Source of the DNA: Candidatus Levyibacteriota bacterium
GTDB taxonomy: Bacteria > Patescibacteriota > Microgenomatia > Levybacterales > UBA12049
Direction of reading: 5' to 3'
DNA: 34,057 nt
NCBI GenBank assembly: GCA_016188975.1
Contig: JACPGQ010000017.1
Location: 1 to 34,057 of the forward strand
Made by a program: the position numbers and the translations under genes. Positions 29,372-34,057 of the stretch are shown here, piece after piece; position 1 is the stretch's first letter, and each line of letters begins with the position of its first letter. The notes under the pieces were generated by a model. It was not told where the DNA came from, searched no databases, and was given only the letters and a program-made list of their open reading frames with translations.

Positions 29372-30584
29372 AAAACAGTTCAAGAATATATTCGACGAGT
29401 TCTACAGCGATTTTGCGCTTTGATGCAAAAGAGATTTTTTTTATTTTCTTATCCTTCCCCACAATCTCTATCTCATTTGTGTCAGCCTCAAATCCTCGAT
29501 CGCTCCTGCTTACATCATTTGCTATCACGACATCAGCACCACTTTCTTTTAGTTTCTTTTTTGCGCGTTCATGTAACTGCTTTTCTGATAATCCCCACTC
29601 TGCTTTAAAAATAATAAGCTTTATCTTAGGATTCAGTATTTTTATTTGATCGCTCAATTTCTTCTGCGGCTTTAGCGCAAGATGCAGCGCTTTGTGACTC
29701 TTGGTTTTTCCTCGTAGCGACTTCTCCGCAGTAAAATCACCAACAGCAGCCGTATGAAAAAATATGTCTGTATTTTTAATATGTTTTTTGACAAGTTTTT
29801 CTAAATCCTCAAACGTTTCAAATACTTCTTGTTCCATTATGTACCGTGGTTCGACTGCATTTTTTGCACAAAGCAGGATCACTCTTGCTCCACGCAGATG
29901 ACACTCCTCAGCTATCGCAGCACCCATTTTCCCAGAAGCATTATTGGTGATATACCGCACGTCATCGATCCGCTCAATCGTCGCTCCAGCAGTAACCACA
30001 ACTGTTTTCCCAGCAAGCGACTTGCTATAACTAACTTGCCCCAATATCTCTTCTTTTATTTTTTCAAGATGCGGCAGCCGCCCTTGCCCTTCATACCCAC
30101 ACGCAAGGGGACCCCTTTCAGGAGAAATGATTATGAATCCAAGCTTTTTTAACTTGACAATATTTTCCTGTGTCACAGGATTACTCCACATGTGCACATT
30201 CATTGAAGGACTAAGAATTACAGGGGAGTTAGCTGCTAGAACCATTGTCGTGAGAAAATCATCGGCAATTCCGTGCGCAAGCTTGGCAATGACATTGGCT
30301 GTTGCTGGTGCGATACAGATGACATCTGCCCGGTCTGCGAGGTCAATGTGACCAACTTTTCGTACTTTGAGAACATCTCTGTAATCAAATCCCTTTTCAA
30401 ATAGCTCTGTATATACCTTATTTCCTGAGACTTTTTCAAACTCCTTAGGATCAACCATTTTTGTCGCTGCCTCGGTCATCACGACAAACACATCCGCCCC
30501 TTCTTTCCGAAGCATTCTGACCAAATCAAGCGTCTTATACGCAGCAATGCCGCTACTTACCCCTAAAACGACTGTTTTCTTCAT
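29370..30584 (-). CDS. coaBC: Bifunctional phosphopantothenoylcysteine decarboxylase / phosphopantothenate--cysteine ligase
   Basis: Makes 4'-phosphopantetheine from 4'-phosphopantothenate, cysteine and a nucleotide. The 404-residue protein has both domains. CoaC (residues 1 to about 190): LGVSSGIAAYKTLDLVRML, ICIAPATANVIAKLAHGIAD, ILSPSMNVHMW (the conserved PxMN) and GPLACGYEGQGRL with the catalytic Cys. CoaB (about 195-404): VVTAGATIERIDDVRYITNN, ASGKMGAAIAEE, and ADVVIANDVSRSDRGF. Its product step follows directly on that of the PPS gene. A TAATAT box at 30596-30601 (minus strand) ends 11 nt before the ATG, giving a leader of about 5 nt, so this gene probably opens the coenzyme A unit. Confidence 0.93.
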   Translation of the reverse strand: MKKTVVLGVSSGIAAYKTLDLVRMLRKEGADVFVVMTEAATKMVDPKEFEKVSGNKVYTELFEKGFDYRDVLKVRKVGHIDLADRADVICIAPATANVIAKLAHGIADDFLTTMVLAANSPVILSPSMNVHMWSNPVTQENIVKLKKLGFIIISPERGPLACGYEGQGRLPHLEKIKEEILGQVSYSKSLAGKTVVVTAGATIERIDDVRYITNNASGKMGAAIAEECHLRGARVILLCAKNAVEPRYIMEQEVFETFEDLEKLVKKHIKNTDIFFHTAAVGDFTAEKSLRGKTKSHKALHLALKPQKKLSDQIKILNPKIKLIIFKAEWGLSEKQLHERAKKKLKESGADVVIANDVSRSDRGFEADTNEIEIVGKDKKIKKISFASKRKIAVELVEYILELF

Positions 30585-30633
30585 AGTGAAAGCCTATATT
30601 AGCAAATTCTCTCCCTTTTTACACGTGTTGAGG

Positions 30634-32160
30634 CTACTTGATAAGCTGTAGTGGGAGCGTCTTTCCCTGGCACTCCTCTTTGAGCTTCCAGATGCCAATG
30701 ACATTGCTGTTGTGCGGATTGCGAAGGTAGACGAGATGCTCTAAATACGCTCCCATCCCCGCAGTGTTGTCGCCTTTGCTGACAAAGTACGCAGGAATTT
30801 CTGTCTTTAGACATTTCACTCCCTTTATACTGTCTCCCAAAAGCTGTCTTGTGAAATACCCTGGGACGATCCGAGGATGTCTCTGAAAGTGAATCTTAAT
30901 TGCACTCTCTGGTGTGCCAGAGTACATATCCTGCCCGACGAATATCTTTTTGTCACCTCCTAGTTTCTCGATGTATGCTACTGCCTCATCGACGCCATAT
31001 CCAGACGTTAATCCTCTCACATATGAGTATCCTTCTGAGTACTTTGAGAAGGGATCAAAAAGCGAAAAGTATAAAGGAGGGGAGACAAGCTGGATAAGAG
31101 TTAATACAATTGGGATAGCAAAAAGAACAACTAGCGCAAGAAACCCTAGTGCTTTCTGAAAACGATGCTCTATTGCCATAAAACCCATTGCCGCTAAAAG
31201 GCAAACAAGGGGGAGATATGCCACGAGATACCGCTGCGATGTGCCTTTGACCAAAAGTGTTTGCAATACAATCCCACCTATCACCCATGTAAGAAGTGAA
31301 AGACTTGCTCGCTTTCTCGTTTTTATGATCGCATACACTCCAACTCCAGCGAATATCACAACCACAGGTGTTACAAACAACAAAAAAATTTCACTATTAC
31401 CTAAAAAGTTTGATGCCCATGTCCCGATTGGAAAATGCAGCAGCTCTGAAATACTATGACCATATCTATTATTTGAAGAGAGAGTTTCCCAAAACTTCGG
31501 CTGCAGGAGAAGAAGTGTGATCATGCAGAGAAAAGAAAAAGTACTATAAAAAAGTGAACGCAGTCGAAACGAACGCTTTCGCAACCACAGCCAAAAACTT
31601 ATAAGAAAAAACGCTGCGAGAAAAACAAGCGCACTTGATTTGATAAAAAAACCTATGCCAAGAAGTATTCCTGCAAACACTGCGTCTTTTGTGTAGCCAT
31701 ATTTCCAAAACTTGAGCGCAAACCACAAAGTCCATACGCCAATTGCAGCAATCGCTGCTTCCATAAGCGCTTGCCTGTCATAAAAAGAAAAAATCGGAAT
31801 AACTATGTAAAGCAACGAGGCAAAAATCCCTATTTTCTGGTTAAAGTAAGTTTTTCCCAACCTAAATACCCCAAACATTCCTACCCACCCCAACAGCACC
31901 GACACGAGTCTCCCTGCAAAGAATGGGTCTGGTAAAAGATGCATCGCAATCCCAAAAAACCACATCAGGAGTGGCTGTTTCGCGTCATAGAGTGAGTAAA
32001 AAAGCATCCCCGGCTCATTGGTCTCCCGCCACGCCCAATCCAAATAAATCGCTTCATCGTTAAAAATTGGAAGCTTTGTAAGATTAAAGAGTCGGAAAGC
32101 AAAATAAACCGCACTAATAAGGAGAAAAGGGTATTTTTTAATACTTGTCGCCAGTCGCAT
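30634..32160 (-). CDS. GT-C glycosyltransferase (PMT/ArnT-like, GT39/GT83 type)
   Basis: A membrane protein of 508 residues with about 10-11 membrane segments, probably transferring a sugar from a polyprenyl phosphate donor at the outer face of the membrane. The first external loop has NDEAIYLDWAWRETNEPG with the acidic pair expected in GT-C enzymes, followed by DAKQPLLMWFFGIAMHLLPD and FAGRLVSVLLGWVGMFGVFR, as in the PMT_2 family. The C-terminal 110 residues are a soluble domain. I chose the ATG at 32160; the ATG at 32169 adds three residues from the end of a palindromic repeat. Substrate is unknown; surface glycans or protein glycosylation are plausible. Confidence 0.8.
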   Translation of the reverse strand: MRLATSIKKYPFLLISAVYFAFRLFNLTKLPIFNDEAIYLDWAWRETNEPGMLFYSLYDAKQPLLMWFFGIAMHLLPDPFFAGRLVSVLLGWVGMFGVFRLGKTYFNQKIGIFASLLYIVIPIFSFYDRQALMEAAIAAIGVWTLWFALKFWKYGYTKDAVFAGILLGIGFFIKSSALVFLAAFFLISFWLWLRKRSFRLRSLFYSTFSFLCMITLLLLQPKFWETLSSNNRYGHSISELLHFPIGTWASNFLGNSEIFLLFVTPVVVIFAGVGVYAIIKTRKRASLSLLTWVIGGIVLQTLLVKGTSQRYLVAYLPLVCLLAAMGFMAIEHRFQKALGFLALVVLFAIPIVLTLIQLVSPPLYFSLFDPFSKYSEGYSYVRGLTSGYGVDEAVAYIEKLGGDKKIFVGQDMYSGTPESAIKIHFQRHPRIVPGYFTRQLLGDSIKGVKCLKTEIPAYFVSKGDNTAGMGAYLEHLVYLRNPHNSNVIGIWKLKEECQGKTLPLQLIK

Positions 32161-32164
32161 TACT

Positions 32165-32186
32165 GTCATTCTGGTTTATCCAGAAT
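32165..32186. repeat. Half palindromic repeat upstream of the glycosyltransferase gene
   Basis: TGTCATTCTGG followed by TTTAT and CCAGAAT forms a hairpin (TTCTGG/CCAGAA). It carries the TGTCAT end of the purC-purF type repeat and supplies the misleading ATGACA upstream start for the glycosyltransferase. Confidence 0.6.
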
Positions 32187-32207
32187 CGAAATGCAAGGAG
32201 GCTATCC

Positions 32208-32704
32208 CTAAGTAGTCCTTGTCGAAGACTCAAGCTGTTTGATTCGTTTTTCATGATCTGCTGCTTTAAGTTCCAGCTCTCTCGTATGATGAGCACCAAC
32301 TACATTATCTGTGCGCAAATCATCCACGCCAGCTACAAATTTGTCCATTGTGTTCTGAAGCTTGACGAGCTTTCCTTTAATATCTTCTTGACCTTCCTCA
32401 AGATTCTCGACCCTTTCTTCTACCCGTAAGATTTCCCCGCGCAAGGACTTTTCAACTCTTTTTAGTTCGGTCTTCGTGGCAAGCCTTGCAGCGGTTTTTT
32501 TCAGCTCGTCTTTTGTTGCAAGCGTTTCGACTGCTCTTTTCAGATCGTCTTTTGTAGCGTATCGCTTTAAGTCGTCTTTACTGCTCTTTTCAGATCGTCT
32601 TTTGTAGCGTATCGCTTTAAGTCGTCTTTTGTAGCAAGCTTTGCAACGGCTTTTCTCAAGTCATCTTTTGTAGCGAGATTATTTTTCGTTGACTGATCTG
32701 ACAT
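32208..32704 (-). pseudogene. Coiled-coil protein gene broken by a 50-bp tandem duplication
   Basis: From the ATG at 32704 the frame encodes MSDQSTKNNLATKDDLRKAV and repeated ATKDDLKR/ATKDELKK units, then hits TAA inside the second copy of a duplicated 50-bp block (32531-32580 and 32581-32630, one mismatch). Removing one copy restores a continuous protein of about 147 residues, with the repeat units followed by a long coiled coil (LRGEILRVEERVENLEEGQE, ELELKAADHEKRIKQLESST). Proteins with repeated [L/Y]ATKDDL[K/R] units followed by a coiled coil are common in CPR genomes; their role is not known to me. A strong promoter lies just upstream, so a truncated 45-residue peptide would be made. Assembly error is an alternative. 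Confidence 0.75.
32531..32630. repeat. 50-bp direct tandem duplication
   Basis: 32531-32580 and 32581-32630 are identical except for the last base (A versus T). Fifty is not a multiple of three, hence the frameshift in the surrounding gene. The unit itself contains two imperfect copies of the gene's natural internal repeat, which would favour slippage. Confidence 0.92.
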
Positions 32705-32713
32705 AGGGAAGCT

Positions 32714-32744
32714 AGTATAACACCTAGCATTATTGGGGTGTCAA
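32714..32744 (-). promoter_or_regulatory. Promoter of the coiled-coil gene
   Basis: Read on the minus strand, a perfect TTGACA (32739-32744) is followed after 19 nt by TATACT (32714-32719; or TTATAC with an 18-nt spacer). The -10 ends 9 nt before the ATG at 32704, giving a leader of about 3 nt. Confidence 0.65.
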
Positions 32745-32762
32745 GGATCAGAGTAGAGGCGA

Positions 32763-33527
32763 TTACCAATAAAATTCTCCAGCATTGTGAAAGAGAAAAA
32801 GACCACGCTTTGTCGCTCTGAATTGGGAAATCCTGGCTATCCCATGCTCCATGATTTTCTTCTCTATTTCGATACAACCAAAAGGAATGAGATTTCTATA
32901 AAAAAGTCCATATTCGATATCCAAGAAAAGATCAAACCGCTCATTCTCACTCTCTGCATAATATGGCTGTAAAGCAAAGTAGTGCTTTAGTGTTTGACAA
33001 AATACTGCAAAATTGACCCACTTCTCTCCATTTTTCAAGAAAGCAGACCAGATTGTATCTTGGTTATCTTGTAATACTTCAGCAACGCACAATCCATCAA
33101 TATCTTTTCCAGGACTAAAATATCCCCAGTTCACTCGTCTCCAAAAATGGGTCACCATATTCCCATACTGGATTGCTGATGAAATATTGTGCAGATATCC
33201 AGAGCCGTTTTTGGAGAGCAGAAACTTGTCTCTTCGCTTGTAAATCAGCTGCATAGTCTCAGCCATGATCCGTATTTGATGAAGCACCTGGACTTGCCTC
33301 TCAGTGCTTATTTTCCAATTCATCTCATCAAACTCTTTAAATGTTTTCTGCTGCTTAAATACGCTACGAAACTGATGAATATCATGAAGCGAGATATTGC
33401 CGGTTACTGTTCTTTTTATTGGCTGTTTCTGGACATAACGAAGAAACACAAGAAAGTCATGAAAGAAATCAACTTCGAGTGCTTCCTCATCAGTAATACT
33501 CTCAACAGGGATGAATGCGAAGGCCAT
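32763..33527 (-). CDS. Hypothetical protein, possibly winged-helix
   Basis: A 254-residue soluble protein, rich in aromatic residues. The N-terminal third has FFHDFLVFLRYVQKQPIKRT followed by VTGNISLHDIHQF, a layout I associate with winged-helix-like domains that read 'T-x-T-G-N-I-x-x-x-x' after a helix; FLLSKNGSGYL nearby would be the wing region. The remainder is helical with no motif. Start: the ATG at 33527 is preferred over the TTG at 33563, since a TTGAAA / 17 nt / TATTAC promoter overlaps the TTG and its -10 ends 7 nt before the ATG. DNA binding is a guess. A plus-strand frame across 33189-33653 is its shadow. Confidence 0.6.
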   Translation of the reverse strand: MAFAFIPVESITDEEALEVDFFHDFLVFLRYVQKQPIKRTVTGNISLHDIHQFRSVFKQQKTFKEFDEMNWKISTERQVQVLHQIRIMAETMQLIYKRRDKFLLSKNGSGYLHNISSAIQYGNMVTHFWRRVNWGYFSPGKDIDGLCVAEVLQDNQDTIWSAFLKNGEKWVNFAVFCQTLKHYFALQPYYAESENERFDLFLDIEYGLFYRNLIPFGCIEIEKKIMEHGIARISQFRATKRGLFLFHNAGEFYW

Positions 33528-33534
33528 AGTGTTT

Positions 33535-33563
33535 GTAATAGCACTAATTTCAGGACTTTTCAA
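33535..33563 (-). promoter_or_regulatory. Promoter of the gene starting at 33527, leaderless
   Basis: On the minus strand TTGAAA (33558-33563), 17-nt spacer, TATTAC (33535-33540), then 7 nt to the ATG at 33527; transcription is expected to start about 1 nt before the ATG. Confidence 0.6.
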
Positions 33564-33665
33564 GGACTTTTACTGTTACAATCAGGATTGGCTCTGCTAA
33601 ATATCTATCTTTGTAGGAGAAGTTACACTTATAACAGAACCTTGTTTTTCTGAAGCTTACTAAGA

Positions 33666-34055
33666 CTATTTCGGAGGATACTGTCTAACAACCCAACCAA
33701 AAGCAAATGTGTTGTCTGTATCCGTGTAGAATTGTCGCCAACGGGCAAATTCTAGATTGGGATGAGTTGGGCTGGAAAAAGCCAGTTCTTCCGTTGCTAT
33801 ATCAGTATCGACTAATGGCAGTTTCTTCCGCACAGTATCAGCCTCCGGGTTTACTCCGTACTTTGCCATTTCTAAAAAGGCGAGTCTTTGTATATCATCT
33901 ATGCCTACTCTTCCAACCGTAAGTCCTTCGTCATGTAAAAGGGTATAGCGACTAGGACCACTTGCACCAAACAACTCTTCTGTTACGCAAGTACCAGACC
34001 GAGTGCTATCTCGTATTGCTTTTCTAATTTTCTGCCCGAGTACACGGCGTGCCAT
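33666..34055 (-). CDS. Hypothetical protein (complete or 5'-truncated at window edge)
   Basis: The frame encodes 129 residues from an ATG at 34055, two bases from the window end, so the true start may lie outside. The sequence is soluble and mixed (MARRVLGQKIRKAIRDSTRS, VTEELFGASGPSRYTLLHDE, DDIQRLAFLEMAKYGVNPEA, FARWRQFYTDTDNTFAFGWV). No family or motif is recognised. The gap to the next minus-strand gene (33528-33665) holds that gene's promoter and otherwise nothing I can identify. Confidence 0.5.
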   Translation of the reverse strand: MARRVLGQKIRKAIRDSTRSGTCVTEELFGASGPSRYTLLHDEGLTVGRVGIDDIQRLAFLEMAKYGVNPEADTVRKKLPLVDTDIATEELAFSSPTHPNLEFARWRQFYTDTDNTFAFGWVVRQYPPK

Positions 34056-34057
34056 CC

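Noticed and set aside
32461..32700. Repeat array that could be mistaken for CRISPR
   Set aside because: The repeats are in frame, code for ATKDDL-type units, and lack regular unique spacers; there are no cas genes.
33189..33653. 154-residue plus-strand ORF
   Set aside because: It lies opposite the 32763-33527 gene, which has a good promoter at the right distance. The plus-strand product has Leu/Cys-rich shadow composition and no start signal.

Overview
The window comes from a bacterium, most likely a member of the Candidate Phyla Radiation (Patescibacteria), possibly Microgenomates-like. Bacterial identity rests on a primary sigma factor (10005-11087) and DnaG primase (11154-12956). The CPR assignment is an inference from compact genes, abundant short palindromic repeats, many lineage-type small hypotheticals, a cysteine-motif secreted protein and a Pur-alpha-like small protein. 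TGA is used as a normal stop, which argues against the code-25 CPR lineages.

Layout. 1-3950: accessory region with a partial membrane protein, a secreted cysteine-containing protein, a frameshifted remnant, a PUR-domain protein, a large HopA1-effector-like protein and a small gene carrying a palindromic repeat inside its reading frame. 3960-9950: membrane protein, CNNM/CBS transporter, uracil phosphoribosyltransferase, NiCoT-like metal transporter, then a minus-strand block (thiamine pyrophosphokinase, histidine phosphatase, two hypotheticals). 10005-12956: dnaG-rpoD on the minus strand. 13115-14654: two tandem HAD phosphatases. 14751-27646: plus-strand purine cluster purB, purE, purC, purF, purN, purD, (two hypothetical ORFs), purL, purQ, a NadR-like kinase and purM. 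27684-30584: minus-strand coenzyme A block, coaBC, then a pantoate kinase and a 4-phosphopantoate--beta-alanine ligase, the last two of the archaeal type. 30634-34055: GT-C glycosyltransferase, a coiled-coil gene broken by an exact 50-bp duplication, and two hypotheticals.

How the genes work together. The purine genes cover every step from PRPP to AICAR; purH and purK are not in the window. The coenzyme A block would convert pantoate to 4'-phosphopantetheine by the archaeal route in a bacterium. upp adds pyrimidine salvage.

Two themes cut across the window. First, short palindromic repeats fill most gaps inside the purine cluster and also sit in frame within genes: twice in purL, once in a 65-residue protein, probably once at the N-terminus of the HopA1-like protein. 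They also supply the purC stop codon and misleading upstream ATGs for two other genes. This resembles Rickettsia palindromic elements. Second, about nine genes have a TATAAT/TACAAT-type -10 box only 6-13 nt before the start codon and no Shine-Dalgarno, implying leaderless or near-leaderless mRNAs, whereas two accessory genes (147 and 1360) have strong Shine-Dalgarno sites.
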